This document shows, piece after piece, positions 34,664 through 43,800 of a DNA stretch of 64,000 nucleotides. Both the position numbers and the translations under genes were made by a program. Origin of the DNA: SAR116 cluster bacterium AG-426-I14. Its GTDB lineage: Bacteria; Pseudomonadota; Alphaproteobacteria; Puniceispirillales; Marisalimonadaceae. Each line of letters opens with the position of its first letter. Position 1 is the stretch's first letter. The stretch is from contig QCNS01000003.1 of the NCBI GenBank assembly GCA_003210055.1, positions 44,221 through 108,220 on the forward strand, in the 5' to 3' direction. The notes below the pieces were generated by a model. The model was not told the origin of the DNA, made no database searches, and saw only the letters and a list, made by a program, of their open reading frames with translations.

Positions 34664-34746
34664 GACAATTTCCTTTTTTAAATTTATTTAATAAAATCAA
34701 CATACTAATTATAATTTAGAAAAATTTTTTTATCTCCACAAATGAA

Positions 34747-34762
34747 AGCAAGAAAAATGCCA
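34747..34762 (-). promoter_or_regulatory. Sigma-54 promoter for the flhA-flhF-flhG-fliA operon
   Basis: On the minus strand, TGGCAT-TTTTC-TTGCT has the conserved GG and GC separated by 10 bases. It points towards flhA in the 210-base divergent gap; its partner for flgP lies 60 bases away on the other strand. Confidence 0.8.
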
Positions 34763-34821
34763 TTTTTAAAAAATTAAATTAATTTTAGTATATTAATTGA
34801 TTTTATTAATAAAAAATAAAT

Positions 34822-34837
34822 TGGCATATTATGTGCA
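34822..34837 (+). promoter_or_regulatory. Sigma-54 promoter for the flgP-flgT-flgA-flgM operon
   Basis: TGGCAT-ATTAT-GTGCA keeps the GG-N10-GC spacing, with one mismatch (G for T) in the -12 box. It ends 36 bases before the GTG start of flgP. Confidence 0.78.
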
Positions 34838-34873
34838 TTGAACACGTATAATATCCAAATTAAGGAGAAAGTA

Positions 34874-35377
34874 GTGTCTTACACAAAATATATAAAAGGG
34901 ATTGCATTTTTAAGTTTTTTTTCTCTATCAGCTTGTATGCAAAATTTCAATACATCAAGTTTAATGAAGAATAATCAAATTAATGTTGATAAAAATACAA
35001 ATGGTGTTGTTGCTCTTAAGGAGGTTTTTGATAGCTCAGTCGAAAAAATTCCTACATTAACTGCAGTTGGTTATGCAGTTGTGTCAAGTCAACCAGGTAG
35101 AACACAGGCACAAAAAAGACTTATGGCAATCAGGTCTGCAAGGATGTCCGCCATGAGAGAGTTAGCTGAACAAATTCATGGCATTCAAGTTGACTCGAAT
35201 ACAACAGTTATAGATTTGATGGTTCAAAATGATACTTTTAGAGCTGTAGTCAAAGGAGTAATAAGAGGAGCTAAAACTGTAAGAATTAATCCTACAGGCA
35301 AAGATACTTATGAAACAGTATTAGAAATTGATAGAGATATGATGGTGGCTCTATTGAAGAGTGCAAGAAATAGCTAA
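34874..35377 (+). CDS. flgP: Flagellar outer-membrane lipoprotein FlgP (LPP20 family)
   Basis: FlgP forms disk or H-ring structures around the outer-membrane part of the basal body in Vibrio and Campylobacter. A frame is open for 12 codons upstream, but GTG at 34874 is 6 bases after AAGGAG and yields MSYTKYIKGI and a lipobox ending at C21 (SLSAC). The 167 residues contain the LPP20 pattern AQKRLMAIRSARMSAMRELAEQI and a beta-rich GAKTVRINPTGKDTYETVLEID. flgT follows after 5 bases. Confidence 0.85.
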   Translation: MSYTKYIKGIAFLSFFSLSACMQNFNTSSLMKNNQINVDKNTNGVVALKEVFDSSVEKIPTLTAVGYAVVSSQPGRTQAQKRLMAIRSARMSAMRELAEQIHGIQVDSNTTVIDLMVQNDTFRAVVKGVIRGAKTVRINPTGKDTYETVLEIDRDMMVALLKSARNS

Positions 35378-35382
35378 TATTT

Positions 35383-36561
35383 ATGATAAAGTTTATCCTT
35401 AAAATTATAGTATTATTATTTACTTTTTTTTTACCAGCTAAGGCAGATAATATTAAAAATCTCAATGTGAATGAGGTTACTACAACAGGTAGGTCTGTAA
35501 TAATCAATAATGATATTAGAAAAGCAAGGAACTTAGCTTTAGAAGATGCGTTATATCTGGCGTCATTAAAGGGAGGTGCTAGAGTTGAAGGTTTTTCAAG
35601 TATCTCTAAAGATACAATAATAAATGATCAATCTATAATTAAACCAACATCAAGTATCTTAGATTTTAAAATCATTAATGAGGTACAGACAAACGAACAT
35701 TTTCAGGTAAAAATTTTGGCTGTTGTTGGTATAACTAATCAAGTGTCAAAATGTAACTCAAAACCTATAAATATTACAGTTTTTAATGGTAATATGAATT
35801 CTGAATCTTCTTTGCCGTCTAGGCTAATAAGGAGCATGAATTTTTGGTATGAAGAGTTTTTTGAAATTTTGAAAAAACAAGATGGTTTTAATATAATTGA
35901 TAGAAGAGATATTAATTTTAAAGAACTGAGAAAATCTCTAAAAAACCCTGAATACGATTATAATGCGATTGTGAACGGATTGCCAAAAATTGAAAAAGGT
36001 AATTATAGCATGGTACCTTTTTTTGAACTTACTCATAAAAATTTAACAAATCCATCTGATAATTTATCTTATTTATCAGAAAGAGGACAAGCAAAATTTG
36101 CTAAATATAGAATATTACTCAAGTTTTATCGAGGATCAGAATTAAAAAGTTTTAAAGAATTTGTTATTGAACATGATGTTAAATTTGATACCAAAACAAA
36201 TTTTCAATTCATGAGAGCTCTAATGAAACCAAACATTAAACAAATTGGTAGGTCAATTGAATTAAAAACAATAAATGACTTGCAAAAGATAATTACGAAT
36301 TTTAATTGTACGCCTTTATCTAGCAAAATTTCTATTACTCAAGGTGAGGAAATCTTTGTAGATTTAGGGTTTGAACAAGGGATATATAACAGACAGATAG
36401 GAATTGTAAAAAGTGGATACAATAAAAATTTCTTAAAAAAGTCAGACAATTTAGTTTTTTACGTTGATGAAGTGTTTAAAAACAAAAGTAAAATTATACC
36501 TTTGAGTGATGAAACAGAGATAGCAAAGCTAGATAAAATGGAAATTCAGTTTGTGGAGTAA
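35383..36561 (+). CDS. flgT: Flagellar H-ring assembly protein FlgT
   Basis: FlgT is a periplasmic protein that builds the outer H-ring needed for stator assembly in Vibrio. The 392 residues start with a signal peptide ending near LPAKA and an N-terminal domain with ARNLALEDALYLASLKGGA, typical of FlgT. A middle domain carries FFELTHKNL and YRILLKFYRGSELKS, and the C-terminal domain contains GEEIFVDLGFEQGIYNRQIG. Length agrees with Vibrio FlgT. It is 5 bases after flgP. Confidence 0.82.
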   Translation: MIKFILKIIVLLFTFFLPAKADNIKNLNVNEVTTTGRSVIINNDIRKARNLALEDALYLASLKGGARVEGFSSISKDTIINDQSIIKPTSSILDFKIINEVQTNEHFQVKILAVVGITNQVSKCNSKPINITVFNGNMNSESSLPSRLIRSMNFWYEEFFEILKKQDGFNIIDRRDINFKELRKSLKNPEYDYNAIVNGLPKIEKGNYSMVPFFELTHKNLTNPSDNLSYLSERGQAKFAKYRILLKFYRGSELKSFKEFVIEHDVKFDTKTNFQFMRALMKPNIKQIGRSIELKTINDLQKIITNFNCTPLSSKISITQGEEIFVDLGFEQGIYNRQIGIVKSGYNKNFLKKSDNLVFYVDEVFKNKSKIIPLSDETEIAKLDKMEIQFVE

Positions 36562-36564
36562 GAG

Positions 36565-36999
36565 ATGAAAGTTACTTATTTTTTAATTTTGAAGTTAATT
36601 TCTATTATCATTTTAATACCAACACTGGTTTTGTCCGAACCTTTTGTTGTTTTAGAATATCGTAGTAATTCAAATAATGAAAATTTAGATAACCCATTTA
36701 TTTCTGATGCAAATTATTCACTAAAACACAAAGTAAAGAAAAATGAGACTTTAACTGAAATTATTCAAAAATATTATGGTTTTAAGTATTTTAACAGAGA
36801 TATAATAAGTTTATCCATAGTTCATTATAATAAAAGAGCATTTGTAAGAAAAAATCCAAATTTTTTATTTGCGGGTAAAACTTTATATTTACCAAGTTTA
36901 AATGAAATAAAAACATTAGTTTTAAAATTACCCAAAAAACAGACTATTGATGAAAGTTTTTCTGATAGAAAAAGTCAAATTTATTTTTTCGGAGGGTAA
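36565..36999 (+). CDS. Exported LysM-like protein of the flagellar operon
   Basis: The 144-residue protein has a signal peptide (to about residue 24) and a LysM-like domain at about 54-111: HKVKKNETLTEIIQKYYGF followed by LFAGKTLYLPSL, the second strand of the motif. It may bind peptidoglycan close to the P- or H-ring. It lies between flgT (3 bases upstream) and flgA, with GGAGG for flgA near its stop. Confidence 0.7.
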   Translation: MKVTYFLILKLISIIILIPTLVLSEPFVVLEYRSNSNNENLDNPFISDANYSLKHKVKKNETLTEIIQKYYGFKYFNRDIISLSIVHYNKRAFVRKNPNFLFAGKTLYLPSLNEIKTLVLKLPKKQTIDESFSDRKSQIYFFGG

Positions 37000-37001
37000 T
37001 C

Positions 37002-37703
37002 TTGATAATTTGTATAAAAAAATCAATTTTTTTCTTATTTTCTATCATAATTTTAATGAGTTTATCAAAAAATGTTTATGCTATATCTGGATTAGAAATA
37101 AGTTATAATCTTAAAAAATGGTTGGAAAAACAAAATATTATTGCTGAACCTAATTTTGCAAAACATAGAAAATTTAGAGATTGTGGTAAGAAAATTGAAT
37201 TTGAAAAAGTTTTTGACAATTTTTCTTTAATCAAAGCGTCTTGTAATGAATTAAATGGATGGTCAATATTTTTAAAATCAAATTATGTAAATAGAAAACA
37301 AAAAAAAAAGAAAGAAACAAAAAAAAGTTTTATTTCAATAAGATTAAAGTATTCTCATGAAAAAGGTGATTTAATAACTAAAAATAGTTTGGAAATAAAA
37401 AATGAGAATAAAAAGAGCGACAATTTTTATACAAATGTCAATCAAGTAATGGGGAGAAAATTAAAACAAAATTTAAAAAAAGGAATGATTGTAAAACCAA
37501 GACATTTATTTCAAAAATTTGATGCTAACCAGGGTGACCAAATTATAATCATGTCTAAAATAGGTAGTGCTATTGTAAGTTCAATGGGAATATCTATGAA
37601 TCCTGGTAATATAGGTGATATAATCGAGGTTAAAAACTCAAGAAGTGGAAAAATAATTAAAGGAATTTTAAAAAAAAATAAAATAATTCAAGTTTATCGC
37701 TAA
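37002..37703 (+). CDS. flgA: Flagellar P-ring chaperone FlgA
   Basis: FlgA is the periplasmic chaperone for P-ring assembly by FlgI. The 233 residues start at TTG, which is 6 bases after a GGAGG sequence, and have a signal peptide. The C-terminal half has the SAF-like fold, with GRKLKQNLKKGMIVKPRHL and a hairpin ending in GIL and IIQVYR. Sequence identity to model FlgA proteins is low, but the place in the operon and the domain agree. Confidence 0.8.
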   Translation: MIICIKKSIFFLFSIIILMSLSKNVYAISGLEISYNLKKWLEKQNIIAEPNFAKHRKFRDCGKKIEFEKVFDNFSLIKASCNELNGWSIFLKSNYVNRKQKKKKETKKSFISIRLKYSHEKGDLITKNSLEIKNENKKSDNFYTNVNQVMGRKLKQNLKKGMIVKPRHLFQKFDANQGDQIIIMSKIGSAIVSSMGISMNPGNIGDIIEVKNSRSGKIIKGILKKNKIIQVYR

Positions 37704-37747
37704 AATAAATAAAAGATATGTCGTAATAAAAATTGTGGAGAACTAAT

Positions 37748-38035
37748 ATGGTTGAAAAAATTATAAATAACGTTACTAGTTTAGATAACAGAAGTACTAA
37801 AAATACAGCTAAATCTAAAATTAGTGAAGCCGTTGTAAATATTGATGCCATTGATAATGTATCGAGTTCAATAAAAGAAAATAAAGAGATTATTGGAAAA
37901 TTATCATCAAATGCACCGATAGATCTTGAGAAGGTTTCACAAATAAAGAAAGCTATATCATCTGGAGATTATCCTCTAGACTTAGACAAGATTAGTGACG
38001 CTTTGATGCAAGCTTATCGCGAAATGAAATCTTAG
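37748..38035 (+). CDS. flgM: Anti-sigma-28 factor FlgM
   Basis: FlgM binds FliA until the hook is complete and is then exported. The 95 residues end with the FlgM signature PIDLEKVSQIKKAISSG followed by YPLDLDKISDAL (about 57-87), the helices that wrap sigma-28. Five codons upstream stay open, but this ATG follows TGGAGAACTAAT and gives the typical N-terminus. The gene follows flgA by 44 bases, as in Vibrio and enterobacteria. Confidence 0.88.
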   Translation: MVEKIINNVTSLDNRSTKNTAKSKISEAVVNIDAIDNVSSSIKENKEIIGKLSSNAPIDLEKVSQIKKAISSGDYPLDLDKISDALMQAYREMKS

Positions 38036-38042
38036 ACTTTTT

Positions 38043-38342
38043 ATGATGGAAAATTTATCCAATCTTATAAATGAAAGTACAAAAATTTTTGATGATTTTG
38101 AACAAAATTTACATTTGCCCAAAAATTATCAAAGTATCATAGACTGTATAGAAAATATCGAATCAGATTTGAAAAAATATGATTATGAATCTAATTCTAG
38201 ACCAAATAATACTTTAATTGAGTCAGATAGAGAGACAATTATAAATTCATTAAATAGCTTAATTTTGAAAATTCAAAAAATGAATAGATTTGCAAAGGCA
38301 AAGGCTAATTTGAATAACAAGTTTAATGACTACAGAATTTAA
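38043..38342 (+). CDS. FlgN-like flagellar export chaperone (candidate)
   Basis: FlgN chaperones FlgK and FlgL. This 99-residue protein is entirely helical with heptad-like spacing and ends ...KAKANLNNKFNDYRI. The sequence alone does not prove the family; its position right after flgM (8 bases) is where flgN lies in many genomes, which is the main argument. Two adjacent ATG codons (38043 and 38046) could start it. With such a large FlgK client, this chaperone should be a key partner. Confidence 0.55.
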   Translation: MMENLSNLINESTKIFDDFEQNLHLPKNYQSIIDCIENIESDLKKYDYESNSRPNNTLIESDRETIINSLNSLILKIQKMNRFAKAKANLNNKFNDYRI

Positions 38343-38391
38343 AAATAAAAAAACTTATAGAATTTTCTCATAAAACAAATAAAGTATTAAA

Positions 38392-38817
38392 ATGTTTTAC
38401 GACTTTATTTTAACTAAATTCGAAATAATAATATTTATTTGCCTAGCTTTAATTGTGCTTTTTTCTTGTTTAATTTTTTATATTCAAAACAAGTTTATAG
38501 ATGAAACTAGCCAAAAATTAGATAATCTAGCAAATACTTTATCTAAAAATAATAGAGAGTTTGCGGAGTATTTAAAAACTTTGTCAGATGTAATCGAAAG
38601 TAACAGAGATAATACTGAAAAATTATCATTTAAGATTAGTACATTAGAGAAAGAAATTTCGAGAATGATTAATATAAAAGGAAACGATGATATGTTAAGT
38701 TATGCAATTGAGTTGACAAGAAGTGGAGAAACCAAGGACAGCATAAAAGAAAAAACTGGACTTAATGAAGATGAAATTGAAACAATTTATGCCTATCACA
38801 GAAATTTAAAAGACTAA
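38392..38817 (+). CDS. DUF2802-like membrane-anchored protein
   Basis: The 141 residues comprise an N-terminal membrane helix (about 10-31), a coiled-coil stretch (SQKLDNLANTLSKNN onwards), and a C-terminal small helical unit (AIELTRSGETKDSIKEKTGL then EDEIETIY) of the type seen in DUF2802 proteins of polar-flagellum and chemotaxis loci. Role unknown; it may respond to or organise the flagellar pole. It ends the flgP-to-flgM strand before a convergent gene. Confidence 0.6.
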   Translation: MFYDFILTKFEIIIFICLALIVLFSCLIFYIQNKFIDETSQKLDNLANTLSKNNREFAEYLKTLSDVIESNRDNTEKLSFKISTLEKEISRMINIKGNDDMLSYAIELTRSGETKDSIKEKTGLNEDEIETIYAYHRNLKD

Positions 38818-38823
38818 TTTTTT

Positions 38824-39243
38824 TTAAACTAATTCAGCTTTACCCGATGCAATTAATCTCTCTGAGTCTTCTTTAGTAACATCAATTTTTATTCCCTCTG
38901 GAAATCTAACACCATTTACCTCTGTACTTTCTTTTATCGTTACTTTAATCCATTTTTCAATAATTTCATCTTTTGGTTTTCCATCTAAACTTTCAGTTTT
39001 AGGTTTCATTTCAACTTTATTATTATCAGTATTATTTTTTAATGGAAGAACAGAGTTAATTTGTTCAATTCTTTTTCTGATTGTATCAACACGAGAAGCT
39101 AGTATTACTATTCTCTTAATTTCGTCAGTTTCATTATCTAATAATTCTTTAAGTTTAAGGGATAAATTACTTAGTGACAAATCACTATATTTTTTTAAAA
39201 AGCCATCCCTCAATTTAATTATATTTAATGACAGAGTTTCCAT
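38824..39243 (-). CDS. Hypothetical protein, minus strand inside the flagellar cluster
   Basis: The 139-residue protein has an N-terminal helical half (EIKRIVILASRVDTIRKRIEQI) and a short beta-rich end: GVRFPEGIKIDVTKEDSERLIASGKAELV spans about 112-139. This last segment resembles a small domain (G-x-x-x-x-x-G-x-x-x-x-V, then Ala/Glu-rich and Ser-Gly-Lys-Ala-Glu) found in many phage and assembly proteins. Its start lies next to the sigma-54 promoter of flgB. No defined family. Confidence 0.5.
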   Translation of the reverse strand: METLSLNIIKLRDGFLKKYSDLSLSNLSLKLKELLDNETDEIKRIVILASRVDTIRKRIEQINSVLPLKNNTDNNKVEMKPKTESLDGKPKDEIIEKWIKVTIKESTEVNGVRFPEGIKIDVTKEDSERLIASGKAELV

Positions 39244-39274
39244 AATCTATACTCAGATTTCGACAATAAATGTT

Positions 39275-39290
39275 TGGCATCATATTTGCA
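39275..39290 (+). promoter_or_regulatory. Sigma-54 promoter for flgBCDEF
   Basis: TGGCAT-CATAT-TTGCA, an excellent match with GG-N10-GC spacing, lies 28 bases before the flgB start. It overlaps the longer upstream open frame of flgB, which supports the downstream start. Confidence 0.9.
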
Positions 39291-39318
39291 AATGTTTTCT
39301 AGTTTAGGTAGACAAATT

Positions 39319-39705
39319 ATGGAAACAATTAAAAAACAATTAGCATTTTTTGGTTCGGCTTTAAACATTAGAAATAAGAGAAATGAAATAATAGCCTCTA
39401 ATATAGCTAATGCTGCAACCCCAAATTACAAAGCAAGAGATGTTAATTTTTATGATGAATTTAAAAAAGTTACCAGAAATGGTGATATAAAAATAAGTCA
39501 TCCTGAACATATTACGAGTAAAAATTACAATATAAGTGGGAAAGCTCTCTACAGAGAACCAATTATAGCTTCTTTGGATGGTAATACAGTTGAATTGTCT
39601 GTTGAACAAATGCAATTTTCAGAAAATGCACTTAAATATCAAACAACTTTGAACTTTTTAAACGGTAAAATAGGTAAATTAATTTCAGCAATTAAGGGCG
39701 AATGA
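39319..39705 (+). CDS. flgB: Flagellar proximal-rod protein FlgB
   Basis: FlgB forms the proximal rod. The 128 residues have the N-terminal rod motif ASNIANAATPNYKARDVNFYDEF and the C-terminal LSVEQMQFSENALKYQTTLNFL. An upstream ATG-like extension of 15 codons is open, but the promoter at 39275-39290 makes it impossible as part of this transcript; the ATG here gives the normal start METIKKQ. The last bases overlap flgC by 4. Confidence 0.92.
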   Translation: METIKKQLAFFGSALNIRNKRNEIIASNIANAATPNYKARDVNFYDEFKKVTRNGDIKISHPEHITSKNYNISGKALYREPIIASLDGNTVELSVEQMQFSENALKYQTTLNFLNGKIGKLISAIKGE

Positions 39706-40118
39706 TGAAGCTTAAAAACTTTTATGATATTGCAGGAAGAGCTATGGCTGCTCAAATGGTAAGATTGAATACTGTAGCATCTAATCTAGCGAATGCCGGC
39801 TCTGCAACAAGTGATCCAAACACAACTTATAAACCATTAAAACCAGAATTTAAAACTGAATATAGTGATAATGTTAAGAAAAACGGATTGGCAACAGTTG
39901 ACGTGTCAAAGGTCGTAGAACTTAAAAGAGACCCAATTAAAACTTATATGCCATCACATCCATTAGCTGACGAGAATGGTTATATCTATAAAGCTCCAGT
40001 AAATGTTGAAGAGGAGATGGTAGACATGATGGAAGCATCTAGACAGTATCAAAATAATGTAGAGGTTATTACAACGTTAAAGGCTCTAACAATGAAAACT
40101 CTAAGAATAGGAAAATAA
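39702..40118 (+). CDS. flgC: Flagellar rod protein FlgC
   Basis: FlgC is a proximal-rod protein. The 138 residues contain VRLNTVASNLANAGSATSDP, HPLADENGYIYKAPVNVEEEMVDMMEASRQYQNNVEV, and the terminal helix ALTMKTLRIGK. Its ATG overlaps the flgB stop (ATGATGA), so the two are translationally coupled. Length is normal. Confidence 0.95.
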   Translation: MMKLKNFYDIAGRAMAAQMVRLNTVASNLANAGSATSDPNTTYKPLKPEFKTEYSDNVKKNGLATVDVSKVVELKRDPIKTYMPSHPLADENGYIYKAPVNVEEEMVDMMEASRQYQNNVEVITTLKALTMKTLRIGK

Positions 40119-40128
40119 AAGGTAAATT

Positions 40129-40818
40129 ATGTCAGATATATCATCAAATCAGTCACTAAATAAAATTTTAAATCAATTGGGAGTAAGTTCCTCAAAAGAT
40201 AAATTTGCACCAAAGGCTTTAAAAGATCAGTTAGGCCAAGAAGATTTTTTAAAGTTGATGACTGTTCAGTTACAAAACCAAGACCCATTTGCTCCAGTAG
40301 ATAACGCTGATTTTATAGCTCAAATGGCACAATTTAGTACAGTTACAGGTATTACACAAATGGGTGAAACCATGAAGAATGTAAGTGAACAATTATCTGA
40401 ACTAAGAATTGCATCAGCTACACAGCTAATGGGACACTCAGTTTTGGTACCTGGAAAATATGCAAGACCTAATAGTGAAGGAATAATAAGTGGTGTGGTC
40501 GATTTACCTAAAACAGCTTCTAACCTACAAATTGTGTTTGAAAGTTTAGAGGGTGAAGTTCTTCATGAGGAAACGCTTGGTTCTCAATTAGCTGGTCTAA
40601 TTGGGTTTGAGTGGAAAGATCTTCCAGAAAAAATGATTAAAAATAAAGAACAGGTTCTTGTGAGGGCATTCACTGGAAACGATGGAGATGGAAATGAGTT
40701 ATCAACTCAGGTTTTTGCCCAAGTTTCAGGTACATCAAAGTCAAATGATGGATTTATGCTAGAAGTTGAGGATTACGGTTCCGTTGACGCTTCAAAAGTT
40801 GTTAGATTTAAAAATTAA
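40129..40818 (+). CDS. flgD: Flagellar hook-cap protein FlgD
   Basis: FlgD is the cap that guides hook assembly. The 229 residues contain the N-terminal signature FLKLMTVQLQNQDPFAPVDNADFIAQMAQFS and later a FlgD Ig-like/Tudor hybrid part with VYGV-like strands (QIVFESLEGEVLHEETLG, VLVRAFTGNDGDGNE). Length is normal even though its client hook protein is four times enlarged, which is notable. Confidence 0.92.
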   Translation: MSDISSNQSLNKILNQLGVSSSKDKFAPKALKDQLGQEDFLKLMTVQLQNQDPFAPVDNADFIAQMAQFSTVTGITQMGETMKNVSEQLSELRIASATQLMGHSVLVPGKYARPNSEGIISGVVDLPKTASNLQIVFESLEGEVLHEETLGSQLAGLIGFEWKDLPEKMIKNKEQVLVRAFTGNDGDGNELSTQVFAQVSGTSKSNDGFMLEVEDYGSVDASKVVRFKN

Positions 40819-40836
40819 TTTTAGGAGAATAATAAA

Positions 40837-43800
40837 ATGTCGTTTTATACTGCTTTAACTGGTTTAAATGGTTCTCAGGCTGATATTTCAGCTACCTCAA
40901 ACAATATAGCTAACGTTGCTACTACGGGGTACAAGAGAAGTAAAGCTGAATTTGGTGATATTTTTGCGACTTCACCATTACAAAATGCTTCTTCATCAAT
41001 TGGTTCAGGTACAATTTTGAAAGGTATTAAACAACAATTTACCCAAGGTAACGTCACATCTTCATTAAACGCTCTAGATTTAGCTATTTCAGGTCAAGGA
41101 TTTTTTGCTTTAAGACCCTCTCTAACAACAAACCAGACAGTTTATACAAGAAACGGTTCATTTTCAGTTAATAACGATAGATTTGTTGTTGACTCTGCTG
41201 GTCAGTATGTTTTAGCACTGCCAGTGTCTAATGATGGTTCTGTTCAAGGTGGTGAAATAACTGATTCTAAACCATTAAAATTAGAATTAGAAGCCGGTGA
41301 GGCAAAAGCCACAAAGAATCTTGCGTTATCAGTTAACCTTCCAGCTTCATCAACAGTATTTGCTAATGCAGACGACTTTGATCCAACAAAACCAGAGACT
41401 TATAATTCATCAACATCTGTTACCATTTTTGATAACTTAGGTAATCCAGTAATTGCTACAGCTTATTTTATTAAAACACAAGCTGCATCAGGAGATAATG
41501 TTACTCATAAATATCAGACAAAATTTATTGTTGATGGAAGAGAAGTTCAACCTTCCTTGACAGAGGCAATTTCACCTACTGGACAAACTTTGGTAGTTGA
41601 TAGATTTGGTCAAATTATTCCGATGGACGAAAAGCCTCAAATTATTTCAGTAGCTCAGACACAGCCACTATTTTACTTGGATGATTTAGCTAATAAAACT
41701 ACTTCTAAAGCAGCCACAATAACAAATAAAGTTTTAGAGGATGCTGCTTTTACAACAACTGCACCAACAATAACAATTGTTACAGATCCACTTCAGTACA
41801 ATACTACTTATGAGGCGAACTCAACTTTGAATAAATCCACTTATTGGGGTAAAGACTTTTTAACAGTAAGAGTTGACGATACTACTGGTAGTGCGGCTTT
41901 TAAAAGTATTGATATAAGACCAGGTACTTACACAGCGGCAAATTTAGCTAAAGAAGTTAAAAGAGCCATTAATGCAGGTTTAGGAGATGATTCAAAGTTA
42001 TCAATTGATCCTGTAACTGATGGAAGTTTTTCAATTCAATTTAACCAACTTGATAATAACGATGAGCTTCAAACATTGACTGCAATTAAAGTTGATCTGA
42101 TGCAAGATAGTTTTATTACGGAAGATTTGTTTTCATCAACCAGTGGTATTGAAAACGTAGCATCTCCAAACTTTGAAAGAGAACAATTTTTATCGCATGC
42201 ACAGCTAAGAATTAATGACGCATTAAATAGAGCAGCTGTCTCTGCAGATGGAGCCACAAACAATGCATCAACTTATGGCGTGAGTTCATCTTTGTTTGCA
42301 AGAGCTACAGGAAGTAAGTTATCTGCTGCAATTAAAGAAACTGAAGTTTTAAGCTTTAAATATAAACAACCGGCAACTGACTTAACAGATGAAAACGCAA
42401 TTACTGATGAAACTAAATTTTTACTTCACAGTTACTATAATTCTGCGCCAACATTAAAGGTTTTTGAAAAAGCTCTAGATGTAAAAGCCGTTAGTGGTAA
42501 CACAATGGTTCAAGATGCAAGTGGTACTTTAAAAGTATATGTCAATGACCCAGATTCAACTATTAGCTCAACAACTTTTCCTACTGAAGTTTATATAGCT
42601 GGGGAGTTTGATACATCTACATCAACTGTAAATAACTTAAAATATAATGGTGCAAAATTTTCTGTATCGAGCGCAGGTACAGATGCGAATGGAAATAAAT
42701 TTTTAAATCTAAAGTCAGATTCAACTGCTGCCATAAATATTACGGATACAAAAATCAAAGTACTTCACACTTCCTCAAAAGATGTAGATGCTTATTTTGA
42801 AGGTGGAACAGGTATTTTTGACAATCAAACAGAACATTTTGGCAGTAATAGAATAGTTCTAAAAGAACTTAACAAACATGCTTATTTAAACAAAGATGCA
42901 AAACAGGCAAATACTCTTTTAAATGGAGCAATAAATAATTCAGTTACAACAATAACAGTAGATACCACTGCAGGTTTTCCAACCTCAGGTACTTTGTTAA
43001 TAGGTACTGAAGAAATGACTTACGCTGGAAAAACATCTACTACATTTACTGGAATTACTAGAAATACTAATTCTGCTGGTGCAGCTGCTGCATTGGATGA
43101 TGCAACAGTTAAACTAGCTTCATTCTCAGAAGATATTTTTAGTGGTTTTACAGATAAATTAAGAAATACTTATGCTGCCGCTGCAGTTACGGGCAGCGCT
43201 CCTGCAGCAGGCGGAACTTTGACAGTTGGTTCAACTGCAGGATTCCCTGACACAGGAACAATAAAAGTTGGTAATGAGCATATGACTTATACTGCAAAGA
43301 CAGCAACTACATTCACTATTGGAGTAAAAGCTCAAGATAATACAAGTACATTTACAGCGCCAACTGCCGTTCTTGATGGTGCTATAACTGCAACAAGTTC
43401 TTCTATAAAGGTTGATGGTTTTCAAAATGGCCCTTTTCCTCAAACAGGTACTTTGTTGATAGGAAGTGAACATGTAACATATACTGGATGGACAGCAAGT
43501 AGTACTACAAGACCATTTCCTAATAATGACTCAATTGAGGTTACTTTTACAGGTTTAACCAGAGGTGCAAATAGTACTACAGCCGCTACCGGTAGTGATG
43601 GTGCAGCTGTAACATTGCTTTCAGAAGTTAGTTTAGTTGAGAGCGTTGAAACAATGGGTTTAGAGACAAGAGCAACCGCAGTAAATGATGGGTCTGGCAT
43701 AAATAACTCAGTAACTAGTGTAACAGTTGATTCAACTACTGGATTTGAAGATAGTGGTTTTATAAGAGTAGGTACTGAAATAATGGCATACACCGGTAAA

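Noticed and set aside
43440..43793. 117-codon minus-strand open frame inside flgE
   Set aside because: It mirrors the repeat array; Thr/Ser/Ala-rich sense codons leave the opposite strand open. No ribosome-binding site or family. Similar antisense frames in flgK, flgI and fliD are rejected for the same reason.
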